Assembly (NCBI GenBank): GCA_003427395.1
Contig: BFEA01000019.1
Location: 4,520,517 to 4,540,528 of the forward strand
Source: Chara braunii
Taxonomy: Eukaryota > Streptophyta > Charophyceae > Charales > Characeae
Direction: 5' to 3'
DNA: 20,012 nt
The notes under the pieces were generated by a model, which had not been told where the DNA came from, did no database searches, and saw only the letters and a list, made by a program, of their open reading frames with translations. A program made the position numbers and the translations under genes. Shown piece after piece: positions 1-9,365 of this stretch (its first letter is position 1; each line of letters begins with the position of its first letter).

Positions 1-55
1 CAAAAAGTGCGCTGGCGTCACATCCACGGTGGTCCCAGCCCGTGGCCGCGCGTTG

Positions 56-79
56 TTTTTTTTTTTTTTTTTTTTTTTT
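56..79. repeat. poly-T tract (24 nt)
   Basis: An uninterrupted run of 24 T. Similar runs recur throughout the window and several are A-tails of minus-strand retroposons. Nothing recognisable adjoins this one, so its origin is unknown. Confidence 0.8.
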
Positions 80-136
80 GGTCGGTCGCACCTCGTCGCA
101 CCGTGCCGCGCCTGGAAAAAAAAAGGTGTATCATCC

Positions 137-275
137 CCATGGTAGGGCCACGGCCGAGATGTCTCGGCCACACCCCATGGTCGGGCCACGACCGAGATGT
201 CTTGGCCACACCCTGGATTGGCCAGGGCCGAGATGTCTCGGCCACACCCCAGATTGGCCACGGCCGAAATATTTT
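137..275. repeat. 36-38 bp palindromic tandem repeat, about 4 copies
   Basis: The motif GGCCGAGATGTCTCGGCC, or a variant of it, recurs with GAGAT/GAAAT starting at about 156, 194, 230 and 266 (steps 38, 36, 36). Its core is an 8 bp inverted repeat around TG, so each unit can form a short hairpin. Units are linked by CACACCCC and GATTGGCCA-like spacers. The last copy has lost its right half (GAAATATTT). Just downstream the octamer CCGGTACC occurs three times (284-291, 302-309, 314-321). Confidence 0.8.
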
Positions 276-484
276 TCACCGGCCCGGTACCTGGGAACAG
301 ACCGGTACCCAGACCGGTACCGTGCCTGCGACACAGCCACCCATTTAAAACTGCCACAACCGCTCATATCAGACTTCGGCCTCGACGTTATTGCAGTCCC
401 ATGTTTCGCTTGGCTTTTCGAAGTCGGGCCCCGACGAATATGCCACAAACGCACTTGCCCCTTTTTTTGGGGGGGGGGCCAGAA

Positions 485-541
485 GCTCCAATCTATTCTT
501 GGGGAGTAGCAAGTGCTGGGAACCGGGCCCAGCGTCCCATA
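485..541 (-). mobile_element. Short retroposon head, diverged copy 1
   Basis: Read on the minus strand this starts TGGGACGCTGG and ends near a GGAGC hairpin. It is the same ~55 bp head found at 13079-13133, 13843-13894 and 15370-15423. It is the most diverged copy: the inner part reads AATCTATTCTTGGGGAG instead of CATCTATTGGTGGGGAG. No long A-tail follows on the minus strand, only a short A7 within a C-rich stretch. It is probably a truncated or decayed member. Confidence 0.55.
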
Positions 542-559
542 TGAAACTACAAGCACTGA

Positions 560-1948
560 AATACCAGGACCGATACCCGGCTTCACCTGATAGAATCTGA
601 GAACCAACCAAGAAATTTTAGAAAACCTGAGTAAACTGCCAGCTTGTTAAAACCAGCTACTCGTGCAAAACTCTTTTTCCGAACAAGCTGCGAAAATTAA
701 GAAACCATCCTTCCACTTCCCTACAACCAACCCCCCTACTCTTCATCATCTCCCTACGAGCTGACCTCCTCCACCACATAGTTTGGAAGATAAAAACTTT
801 ATTAAAAGTATTAAAAACAGTAGGCAAGCAACCTCACCGAAGCCCATAATGGTTAAAAGACTGAGACTTTAACTCTAAATTTTCCTTCGACGACCCGACC
901 TCCTCCACCACAAATTAGTTCGAAGAAGACGAAGAAGAGAAGTAGTCCACCCAACTCGCAAAGTAGAACGCATTTGAAATTCCGGGGCCATTATCCGGCT
1001 TCGGCTAAGAGGCCAATCAAGCAATCTCCAATCCCTTTTCTTAGCAGAGTACTTTTTTTTTCTAGAGAAAGCAAAATTGCCCACTATAGCTTAGAAGAGC
1101 TACGGTAACGAGGAGAAGAAGCTAGCAATCTCAAAACAAGGCTAAGAAGTCGCTCAACTGTCCGATCCTCAACATGACTCGACCCCTCGTCCCCATTATC
1201 AACCCTCTACAAGGCCTCTCGCCCCCAACTGCTAGGTTGCACGACAGGGTGACCTGCCTCAGAAGACTCCCATCTGCTAGGCTACAAGGTGAAACAACCC
1301 ACATAGGCTCCGATCGGTGTTGCCTTGATAATAGCCCCGAATAGCCACATAACCACCTTCCCCCCTCGACGATTCCCTAGACCTCTTACGAGGCCTCACG
1401 AGCCCTTGTCCCGTTCGAGTTACAGGGCAACACGACCAAACCCACAAGCATCGTTCTAGGTCGGCCATTCGAAAGTCAGTGGTGTCAGCACCGTGACAAA
1501 TGAACCGCCCAGCGTCTCACAGTCCCAATTCGGTTTGCTAGCACTGATCGAGTTTTAAAACCACAAAACTTATGAGATGACTAGACCGACTAAGTAACCC
1601 AGGGTCATTCCTCAATCCCCTTACCCCCCCCTCCCCCCCCCCTCTCCAACAAGACTTACTTCAGCGGACCAATCTCCACCGTTGCTATGCCCTAATCCAA
1701 TCCTACCAGCTGGCCCATTCACCAGCAGGACGCATGATGCCAACCCTCTACTTACGCTATTTGCCCTCCCCTGTGTGACCCCAACACAATCAGGTAAGCC
1801 GGATGATATAACCCCACAAACGAAACCCTCGGACACTTTTGCCTGACCAGCATAAATCCAACTTAGTAACCGTGAGCCCTTAGGACAGGCATACCCCACA
1901 ACCTGCCTCCGTCATCGAAAAGGGGGAACGGGCTAAACCAGGTGGGGT
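560..1948. other. Unassigned intergenic sequence
   Basis: I find no recognisable gene, RNA or element here. Open frames are short and read like chance translations. Local features are minor: a C-rich run at about 1624-1642 and a few scattered A/T homopolymers. Confidence 0.5.
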
Positions 1949-2021
1949 TAGCTACCCATGGACTTGAACCGCTGGCTCTCTCAGTGTAAACGAGGCACTC
2001 TACCAACTGAGCTAATTACCC
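1949..2021 (-). tRNA. Degenerate tRNA-Val(UAC)-like sequence, organelle/bacterial type
   Basis: The minus strand folds as a 73-nt tRNA. It has a 7 nt acceptor half GGGTAAT, a D-arm GCTC/GAGT with loop AGTTGGTA, an anticodon loop TTTACAC (anticodon TAC, valine), a 5 nt variable loop and a T-loop TTCAAGT. The 5' two thirds resemble bacterial, plastid and mitochondrial tRNA-Val(UAC), without an intron. The 3' third is poor: T-stem AGCGG/CCATG keeps two Watson-Crick pairs plus a possible G-U, and the acceptor stem GGGTAAT/GGTAGCT has two mismatches and two wobbles. No CCA is encoded. The best reading is an organelle-derived tRNA copy in the nucleus that has decayed. A working tRNA dependent on editing is less likely. 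Confidence 0.6.
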
Positions 2022-4199
2022 AAATGTGTCGAGCGACTGCCCGACGCCAATCACATCCGCTACCAACCTCCCCCACCCAAACCCCTTCCAACCTCTCCAA
2101 CTCCATCATCGTAATGAAATTTTAGGCATCTTGTCTTCGGCAAGAGATGAACATCATCATCAACTTGCAATTTTTTGCCCCCTCGGAAAATCCAGTTTTC
2201 GTCCTCGAAGAGGGGAACCAGAGTTGGTCAACGCCAATCGCACAAGAGTTACTCCTCAGCCGGTACCCATCAAGCAGCTTGAACTGCCCAATGGCAATTG
2301 CATCTGATAAGAAATCCCCCCCGCTGATACCCATCAAACAATTCTACTCCATCCCTTTTTGTCCTTGCAAGGAATCATCTCTTGCCCCCTGTCCTCAGCC
2401 TCAAGTAGATGCCCAAAACTCAACAGAAGACGGCGCACCTGTCCATACCGGATCCAATAGCCATCCATAGAGCAAAATTATTTGAGAAAGAAATTCACAA
2501 TCATTCTGGAATTCAAAATTCCAACTCCCCAATCCAGTAAATTTGAAAATCCACCACAAGTGAGAGCATATCGAAATCATCAAAATCATTGAGACGAAAC
2601 CACGATCAAACTCAGGAATTTCACAGTTGAATTTGCAAATTATGATCTCCGGCATTAAAACAAAAACTCAAGACACACCAGTTGACAGGGTAAAATTAGA
2701 GAACGACTTTCGGTGAGGGTAGAGCCGTAGCATGAACATTTGTCGAGCGCATCGGCCCTCGCGTGAGCGAGGGCCCTCCCGGCTATGTCACGCAGGAGTT
2801 AAAACAAAAAAAAATCACAAGACAACTTAAGACGATGCATAAATAACCCCGCGAACCGCCGAGACGGACGCGGTTGCATTGCCCCTTCGCCGCTCTAGCC
2901 GGATGCGCCAGTTGTACATCCCGCGGTCCCCTACGACAGGGTAGGTTCTCGCGGGGCACATCTTACCTTCCCGAAGGGCCGGTCACCACCCTCAGGGGCG
3001 TATCCCCACCGAACTACTGACCCACATGCGAAAGTTTTTACATGCAATTGCAGAGGTAGGTCAGTCGATGACGTTTGCTCTCTCGCTGGAGTATAGGTAC
3101 ATTTGGTTAACACCAAGTGCACCCGAATGTTGTTTGTCCCCTAGGGCGCTGATCTCCTAGGCACGAACGAACGTCGGTCGACTAGGACGGTCTCAACCAA
3201 ACGTGAAACCCACAATATAATCCTAGTCCATTTATAATTTTTTGATCACAAAATAAATAAAATCAATACACTTTTTATCCAATCACATAAGATTTGATTT
3301 TTACTTGATGAGATGATCTGCCAAAGTTATTCTTCCCGGCCTATATGACTGAAGAGACTTTTACTTCGCCGCTTCCAAGGCGGAGGCTTGATATTGACGA
3401 CCAACCTAACCTTTGACTTACGGTTGGGTCTGTCAACACCTATCAAACCCTGCGATGAATAACTTCTGCAGGTAAATTCCACTGCTACCATGTAGATCAA
3501 CAAGTGATCTGGTTCCTGGCTGAAGTTTGAACTCCCTGGCCGAAGTTTGAACTCTCGGTTCGCCCACAACCCCGTACCATATGCAACTTGCTCGGAGGAA
3601 AGTGTTATCTAGCGGATCAAAATTTTGTTGGTCGCTTTGTCTTCCTGGGCAATAATTACTCTTTTTGTTCCACGAATGATGAAGTATCTATTTAAATCAC
3701 TAGGTCATTCAAATTAAAACCGCAGTCGTTATCACTGCGCAAAGAAAACCATTACCTCCATGTCCAACTTCTTCTTGCGAACTGGAGCTTCTTCTATCTC
3801 CGACACACACATATCCCTCTAGCAAGTGGTCTTGTGGATACTCCTTCCCCTCGCCCGAGCCTGGAGACTCAGATCTCAGAGGTCGGGCCTTTACCACCAA
3901 GTCGGCAGAGTACCACCCCCGACGAATCGAGTCCACTCCAAGTCGATAACAGGGCCGGCTCCGAAAGCATACGAACCCCCGCCTTGGATGCTTCCTAGAG
4001 TGAAAGACTGTGTTTGTCATGAGAAGGTTTTTTTTATTCTCATTATGAATAAGTTTCGGGTAACTTATATGAAAAAGAAACTGAAGAAGGTAGGCAACGA
4101 GAATTATTTCGACCGGTATAGGTAGATAAGGTCGTTCGGGATAGAAAAAATCAATCATGGGAAGAAAGCTAAATCCGTCTGACCTTATCTGCTTTATTT
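2022..4199. other. Unassigned sequence with one GNRA-type hairpin
   Basis: I recognise no protein or RNA gene. At 2754-2775 GGCCCTCGC and GCGAGGGCC form a 9 bp perfect stem closed by GTGA, a GNRA tetraloop. Outer segments AGCCG (2723-2727) and CGGCT (2780-2784) could pair around it. The longest open frame (minus strand, 3709-4251) runs into the tandem duplication and shows no recognisable domain. The stretch 2850-3200 is GC-richer than its surroundings, which are AT-rich near 3220-3300. Confidence 0.45.
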
Positions 4200-4860
4200 C
4201 GATTGAATTCATTCGACGACACACGCTGAGTAATATTTTCCAAAACAACAAATTCTTTTCGCAGTTGGAAGGTGGAAGGAGGGATAATCATTTTCTTTAT
4301 CTCAAACAGGCATAATCAATCCCCTTTGTAAGCACTCTTCTACCTACTTGCACATCAAACCAAACAACAAGTTCAAAGGAAAACAAAGCAAACCCGAACT
4401 CACGTCAGACTCCCATTTACACACGCAAACACACATTTTCTTTACCTTTTCAGTGAACATTCAAAGAACAGGGTCACAAGTGTGGGTTCACATAGGTGTG
4501 AAGGGGTTTGAGTCAAACTGACCTCGATTGAATTCATTCTAAGACACACGCTGAGTAATATTTTTCAAAACAAGAAATTATTTTGACGAGCAGGCAGGTG
4601 GAAGGTAGAAGGAGGGATAATCCTTTTCTTTATCTCAAACAGGCATAATCAATCCCCTTTACAAGCACCCTTCTACCTACCTGCACATCAAACCAAACAA
4701 CAAGTTCAAAGGAAAACAAAGCAAACCGAAACTCACGTCAGACTCCCATTCACACACGCAAACACACATTTTCTTTACCTTTTCAGTGAACATTCAAAGA
4801 ACAGGGTCAAGCAAAGTGTGGGTTCATACAAGTGTGAAGGGGTCTGAGTCAAACTGACCT
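4200..4860. repeat. Two-copy tandem duplication, ~325 and 336 bp
   Basis: Copy 1 is 4200-4524 and copy 2 is 4525-4860. Both start CGATTGAATTCATTC and end GAGTCAAACTGACCT. Long blocks are identical between them, for example around TTATCTCAAACAGGCATAAT and the CACACGCAAACACACA stretch. Differences are scattered substitutions and small indels, including an 11-12 nt gain near 4585-4600 in copy 2. No open frame is preserved between copies, so it looks non-coding. It could be a young segmental tandem duplication or two units of a longer satellite. Confidence 0.9.
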
Positions 4861-5560
4861 TGAGTGAAGTTGAAACGACTCCCTTAATGAGGCCGTTCGA
4901 CGTTCTGATCAGAAGAAAACAATGGTCGCCGAAGTCCAAAGTGTGTGGCTCACAACTCTCTTAATTGTGGCTGGTCCACTGTGCCATAATCCCCATCTCG
5001 TTTTTAGAACCTCTCCTATGCAGCTCCAATTGCTCCTTGACCACCAAGGATACCGCCAAACCAACTCGACAATCCACACCAGCTCAAACAACTCCGTTTG
5101 CATCCCAAGTTGGCCCCACTTGATCCCAAATTGATCCCAAGCGGCCCCGGTCGATCCCACATCATCGTCCGCAATACCAGATGGTCCAGAGCTGAAAACC
5201 ACTTGCATTGCGCGCCGCAAAAAAATAAAGGTGCCCGCGGTGAAAAACGTAAGTGCCATGAGCCCCAATAGTCACTGCCGCGTGCACTCATTCCACACTT
5301 TTTTCATGGTGCCGGTCCATACACCACTGCCGCACAATCCCAAATGTGCACCAGTGTCCATACTACCGCCGCATTATGAAAGAATAGTCCACCATGACCG
5401 TACACATCAAAAATTAAAAGCGGGACTGCCGCTCGCCGCGCCGTCGAAACCGGTACCACGCCGCCGTGCTATTTTTTTTTTTTGCAGCACCTTCCCCTTA
5501 AAAAAGGTTCCCGCTAAGCCAAGATTTCAACAGCATGGTCCCACCGGATGCACCGCCATA
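4861..5560. other. Unassigned sequence
   Basis: No recognisable gene. A plus-strand open frame begins near 5231 and continues to 5827, but it reads as basic, proline-rich low-complexity sequence with no known domain. I do not call it a gene. Confidence 0.4.
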
Positions 5561-5564
5561 CCCG

Positions 5565-5985
5565 TGCCTCCAAAAAAATTCGACAGCGCTTCCGTGCCGC
5601 CGTCAAAAATGCCGCCGCCGCCGAAAAATTTTGGCAGCGCTTCCGCATCACCACCAAAAAAGCACTGTCGTTGCCTCACTACCACTGCCGCACCAAACGG
5701 GCAGCGCCTCCCCTGCGCCTCACGACAAATGGCTGTCGACACCACTTTGAACGGGCAGCACCTCCCCTGCGTTGTTGTCTACGGCCACAGCCATGGCAGC
5801 TGCAACACGTCCCTTACACTTCACTAAGTGAAGTGGCGGCTATGGCAGCCCCCACTCCTACGTTCTATGCAGGCCTCCAGTGCTCCCCTTCGCTGAGATG
5901 GTAGCTATGGTTGTGCCCCACAGGTCTGGTCACCTCCACCAGTCTTCCCCTTCCGCTGAGGTGGTAGCTATGGCTGTGCTCCACA
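5565..5985. repeat. GC-rich imperfect short tandem repeats
   Basis: Several partly overlapping repeat families occur here. An AAAAATT..CAGCGCTTCCG unit is seen near 5572-5593 and 5622-5645. A GGGCAGCRCCTCCCCTGCG unit starts near 5699 and 5754. A unit containing GTGGTAGCTATGG-like sequence recurs near 5830, 5895 and 5958, a period of about 64 bp. The plus-strand open frame over this region owes its length to these repeats and has no recognised domain. Confidence 0.55.
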
Positions 5986-6138
5986 ACTATGGCCACCTCC
6001 AGCAATCTCTCTCTCAACTCTCCCTTTCTCTGCAGACCTCCACCCTCAGCTCTCTCTCTCACTCCAGCCAGAAGCAACTCCTCCAGCAGCCAGCAATCAC
6101 CCAAGTGAGTTGCTAGCTGCACCAGCCACAAATGATTG

Positions 6139-6169
6139 TTGGCTGGCTGGCTGCTGGCTGCTGGCTGCT
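6139..6169. repeat. TGGC / TGCTGGC short repeat
   Basis: A short tandem run of TGGC units followed by TGCTGGC-type units, just before the hairpin cluster. Confidence 0.7.
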
Positions 6170-6196
6170 TTTATAGTTGAGGGAGGTGGTGGTAGC

Positions 6197-6402
6197 AGCC
6201 TGAGCCCTCAGCCAAAAATTCGAGCTCAGGCTAGGCCCTTGATCTCCAAGTGAGATCAAGGGCACATACCAGCTCCACACAACAAAAAAGGCCAGGTCCA
6301 TCCACAAGGAAAAGGACCTGGCTCTTTTCCTAAAGTAAATTCATCAAGGGGAGGCTGTATTCAGCACCTTCCCTTGTTGGTCTGCTCCTGTTGAGGCTCA
6401 GC
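6197..6402. repeat. Cluster of five successive hairpins
   Basis: Five inverted repeats follow each other in 206 bp: AGCCTGAG/CTCAGGCT (6197-6232); CCCTTGATCTC/GAGATCAAGGG with loop CAAGT (6236-6262); CCAGGTCC/GGACCTGG (6292-6321); CAAGGGGAGG/CCTTCCCTTG with one G-U (6345-6376); and TGAGGCT/AGCCTCA around one base (6388-6402). The stems differ in sequence, so this is not a tandem repeat. An alternative stem GGAAAAG/CTTTTCC (6308-6330) overlaps the third. Function unknown. Confidence 0.65.
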
Positions 6403-6425
6403 CTCAGCAATGCATCTCCTCTTAA

Positions 6426-7145
6426 ACCTGGCCAAATTCAGAGCCAAGCAAACCACTTGAGAACCTGGCCCCAACAGTGGCCAGGTGCACACACACACAA
6501 AAACAAAAAATATAACTTCTCCTAAGCCTGGCCACATTCATTGCCAGTCCCCTGGTTGGTTTGCTGCCCAAAGTGCAGCAAACCACTTGAGAATCTGGCC
6601 CCGATAGTGGCCAGATGCTCACACACACAAAAACAAAAAACGTAACTCCCCCAAGCCTGGCCACATTCAGTGTCCCCTGGTTGGTTTGCTTCCCAAAGTG
6701 CATTAAACCACTTGAGAATCTGGCCCCGATAGTGGCCAGGTGCTCACACACACAAAAACAAAAAATACCTCCCCCTAAGCCTGGCCACATTCAGTGCCAG
6801 TCCCCTGGTTGGTTTGCTGCCCAAAGTGCAGCAAACCACTTGAGAATCTGGCCCTGATAGTGGCCAGGTGCTCACACACACAAAAACAAAAAGTACAACT
6901 CTCCCTAAGCCTGGCCACATTCCATGCCAGTCCCCTAGTTGGTTTGCTGCACAAAGTGCAGCAACCACTTGAGAACCTGGCCCCGACAGTGGCCAGGTAC
7001 ACACGCACACAAAAACAAAAAAAATACAACTCACCCAAAGCCTGGCAACATTCAGTGCCAGTCCCCTAGTTGGCTTGCTGCACAAAGTGCAGCATACCAC
7101 TTGAGAACTTGGCCCCGACAGTGGCCAGGTATACACACACACAAA
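6426..7145. repeat. ~128 bp minisatellite, 6 copies, most with a hairpin
   Basis: The marker CTTGAGAA recurs at 6456, 6586, 6711, 6839, 6968 and 7100 (steps 130, 125, 128, 129, 132). The first copy is partial on its left. Each unit has a segment like CCTGGTTGGTTTGC, then an AAAGTGCAGCAAACC-type segment, then TGGCC..GGCCA, then a (CA)n and A-rich stretch. In copies 2 and 4 the middle forms a perfect 10 bp stem GGTTTGCTGC/GCAGCAAACC with loop CCAAAGT; other copies have one or more mismatches. Open frames on either strand repeat every ~43 residues and are a by-product of the repeat. Confidence 0.92.
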
Positions 7146-7183
7146 GCAGAAAATGTAACCCCTATCTTTTCTCTTCTTTCCCG

Positions 7184-7185
<2 letters not shown>

Positions 7186-7214
<29 letters not shown>

Positions 7215-7223
7215 TTATTATTA
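7186..7223. repeat. (TTA)n microsatellite
   Basis: A run of TTA/ATT units with one TTTT interruption, directly after the minisatellite. Confidence 0.9.
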
Positions 7224-7245
7224 GGTTCTGCCTGAGGCAGGGCAA

Positions 7246-7267
7246 CTCGTGGCTTTCAAGCCACGAG
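7246..7267. repeat. Perfect hairpin CTCGTGGCTT / AAGCCACGAG
   Basis: Ten-base arms around TC. It continues the hairpin-rich character of 6.2-7.7 kb. Confidence 0.6.
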
Positions 7268-7455
7268 CCTTGGGCTCCAATGCCAAGGCTACCTTCTTCT
7301 GCTGCCTTTTCGCAGCCTGGCTTTCCCTCTGCTGCGTTTTGGCAGCCTCCTTTTTTTTTTTTTTTGTACTCCCGTCGGCCTGGGCCAATGGTCACATCGC
7401 GGGACACCCCCAAAAATTGTTAAAATGCAGGCCCAAGTTCAATCCCCGTCGGGAT

Positions 7456-7520
7456 AAAAAAAAACTTGGACCATTTCTCGATTTATGCGGGTCATCCTTG
7501 CGCAGGGGTCATGCTAATCT
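7456..7520 (-). pseudogene. U6: U6 snRNA 3' half, plant type (pseudogene fragment)
   Basis: On the minus strand the sequence runs from AGATTAGCATG through CCCCTGCGCAAGGATGAC to AAATCGAGAAATGGTCCAA and ends in nine T. This matches the 3' half of plant-type U6 spliceosomal RNA with about four substitutions. The T-run agrees with the normal U6 3' end and polymerase III stop. The 5' half of U6, including the conserved ACAGAGA box that pairs with the 5' splice site, is missing. Unrelated hairpin-forming sequence lies immediately upstream. With the catalytic box absent it cannot act as a U6 RNA. It is most likely a retroposed fragment or the 3' part of a chimeric small-RNA retrocopy. Confidence 0.9.
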
Positions 7521-7711
7521 GCACGGCTGTTCTCAGCCGCACGATCTGAATGATCACACGGCCAAAAACGGCCGCATCCAAGCCCAGGGCTGCTCCTAAC
7601 AAAAGGAGCTGGCCCAGTCGCCTATCGTCAAGCTTGATCCTTGAATCTACAAGGTGATAGTCTGGCAGCAGTACCTACCAGGCTAACTTCTTCTCACATC
7701 ACAAAAGGAGC
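7521..7711 (-). other. Hairpin-rich sequence fused upstream of the U6 fragment
   Basis: Read on the minus strand towards U6 this contains consecutive short stems: CCTTG/CAAGG inside CTATC/GATAG; AGCTCCT/AGGAGC within GGCC/GGGC; CGGCC/GGCCG around TTTTT; GATC/GATC; and CGGCTG/CAGCCG. The 11-mer ACAAAAGGAGC occurs twice on the plus strand (7599-7609 and 7701-7711), bracketing 91 bp, which could be a target-site duplication or chance. I cannot match it to a known RNA. Weak A-box-like (TAGCCTGGTAGG) and B-box-like (GATTCAAGGATC) strings occur on the minus strand but are not convincing alone. Confidence 0.35.
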
Positions 7712-8024
7712 AACCCTTCTATATGAAGGTGTTCCGGTGCCCAGCAAGTCCCCTTTCAGCGCCTAGCAGGCTGTGCCTGCTAAGCCTGCTTGCTACCGTG
7801 GCTGGCAGGCGGGGTTGGCAGCCGACAACCTTAGCAGATGCCCTACCCCGCCGGCCCTAATGCCATCGCCCCCGGTCCTCCGCGCAAAAAGCCCCGCGGG
7901 CCCTAAAACTAACTATCCCTTCATGCTACGGCTCCACCCTCACCGCTGCGACCCCTTTTTAGCCCGCTTAGGCCGTGAATCGCGCGGCTTAACAGCCGCG
8001 TGACCTTATTCTAGGTAGAATAGG

Positions 8025-8031
8025 TATAAAA
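8025..8031 (+). promoter_or_regulatory. TATA-box-like motif TATAAAA
   Basis: TATAAAA lies about 44 bp upstream of an ATG at 8075 that opens a 64-codon frame without recognisable domains. AATAAA at 8149-8154 follows, all inside a few hundred bases. That spacing would suit a solo LTR or a short transcription unit. I could not find LTR ends, a primer-binding site or a target duplication, so this stays a weak call. Confidence 0.25.
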
Positions 8032-8469
8032 TCATCATATTTCACGGTCGTACGTCCGTGCGACGTCACCAAACATGGGAAGAAACCTGGACACGCTGCC
8101 GGCTCTTACCGCCGATACCATGTGCCGCACGTGTCAGGTCTTAGGTTCAATAAATCTTAGTCTTTCAGTCATAGGTCAAGTTCGAATAAACTTATGGCAG
8201 ATGACCTATCTCATCAAGTTACGAAGCCCGAATAAGCATTTACTAAGCCGGATATCGTCCGACATTTAAAAACACCGGGCAGATACCCTTGTCCGGGTTT
8301 CTGCCCCGACAGCAAAACATCCTCACCCCACACAACCCAGGTTGGTTAGGCCTTGGCCATACGGGGGGGCCGCCTGGGTAAACCGGGCGGGCCAAAAAAC
8401 CGCCCATATTTTTTTTTTTTTTTTTTTTTTGAAACCGGGGTCGTTCTGCGCTCGGCTAGAGGACCCCGG

Positions 8470-8494
8470 ATCTGCAATAAANATCTGCAATAAA
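8470..8494. other. Single-N assembly joint with 12 bp duplicated flanks
   Basis: ATCTGCAATAAA is present immediately left (8470-8481) and right (8483-8494) of the N at 8482. This is the pattern left when two overlapping contig ends are placed side by side rather than merged. A G-run follows close by. Confidence 0.85.
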
Positions 8495-8775
8495 ATTTTG
8501 GTTTTTTTTTGGGGGGGGGGCACGGTTGGTCTGGGTGGGGGTTGCTTGGGTTGGGGGGGTGTCTGGGGGTTGGGGGCTCTCAATCTATGTTGCCTGCTGT
8601 ATGTTGAATGTATGTCATCTGATATGTACTGGGTTGGGAGCTCTGCATGTTTGTTGCCTGATGCTCTGATGTTTGTTGCTGCAATGCTACATGTATGTTA
8701 TCGACCCTTTTATTTTGAAGAAGAACAAGACTAACAAAAAATGAAGAAGACCGACGAGGAGAAGAAGAAAAAGAA

Positions 8776-9365
8776 CAAGATGGATTGATGAATAGATGGA
8801 GGGAGGGAGGAAGGGAGGGATGGCGAGATGGGAGGATGGATGGATAAAGGGATGAAGGGAGACTGCCAAACAATTTCCAAGAAGAAGAAGAAGAAGAAGA
8901 AGAAGAAGAAGAAGAAAAAGAAGAAGAAGAAGAAGAAGAAGAAGAAGAAGAAGATGGATGGGTGGATGGAGGGAGGTGGGGAGGGATGGCGAAATGGGAG
9001 AATGGAGGGATGGAGGAAGGCTGCTAACCAATGTTGAAGAATAACTAGAAGAAGAAGAAGATGGATGGATGGATGGAGGGCGGGAGGGATGGCCAGATGG
9101 GAGGATGGAGGGGGACTGCTTAACAACGTCCAAGAAGAAGAAGAAGATGGATGGATGGATGGAGGGGGGGAGGGATGGCGAGATGGGATGGAGGGAGGGA
9201 TGGAGGTAGTGATTGATGGATGGATGGATGATGGAGGATGGCGAGATGGGATGGAGGGAGGGAGGAATGGAGAGAGTGATGGATGGATGGATGATGGAGG
9301 ATGGCGAGATGGGATGGAGGGAGGGATGGATGGTGGGAGGATGGAGAAAGGCAGGGATGGATTAG
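8776..9365. repeat. GGAT/GGGA tetranucleotide-rich repeat with 63 bp higher-order units
   Basis: The plus strand is almost entirely G, A and T and built of GGAT and GGGA units. A GGCGAGATGGGA-type block recurs near 8822, 8989, 9089, 9177, 9240 and 9303. The last three are exactly 63 bp apart, giving a clean higher-order repeat. GAA tracts interrupt it at about 8879-8953, 9048-9059 and 9133-9146. Open frames here (poly-Lys, or runs of Ser/Pro/His/Leu) are artefacts of the repeat. Confidence 0.9.

Noticed and set aside
3709-4251. A 180-codon minus-strand open frame
   Set aside because: No recognisable domain; its start lies within the tandem duplication and the second copy does not preserve the frame.
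4157-4312. Short plus-strand frame starting MGRKLNPSDL, superficially like an organelle ribosomal protein S3 start
   Set aside because: Only the first few residues resemble that family. The rest does not, and the frame is 52 codons and runs into the tandem duplication.
5231-5827. A 198-codon plus-strand open frame with Pro/Lys/Ser repeats
   Set aside because: It reads as low-complexity translation of short DNA repeats without a domain, and the overlapping frames look equally plausible.
6426-7145. CRISPR-like array or repeat protein gene from the regular ~128 bp spacing
   Set aside because: The whole unit is repeated with no unique spacers, and the frames simply translate the minisatellite.
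7432-7456. AGTTCAATCCCCGTCGGGA, resembling a tRNA T-arm
   Set aside because: No acceptor, D-arm or anticodon arm fits upstream; chance or a remnant too small to call.
7418-8311. Possible solo LTR (TGT...ACA with TATAAAA and AATAAA inside)
   Set aside because: No target duplication, no primer-binding site and no second copy in the window; ends this short occur by chance.
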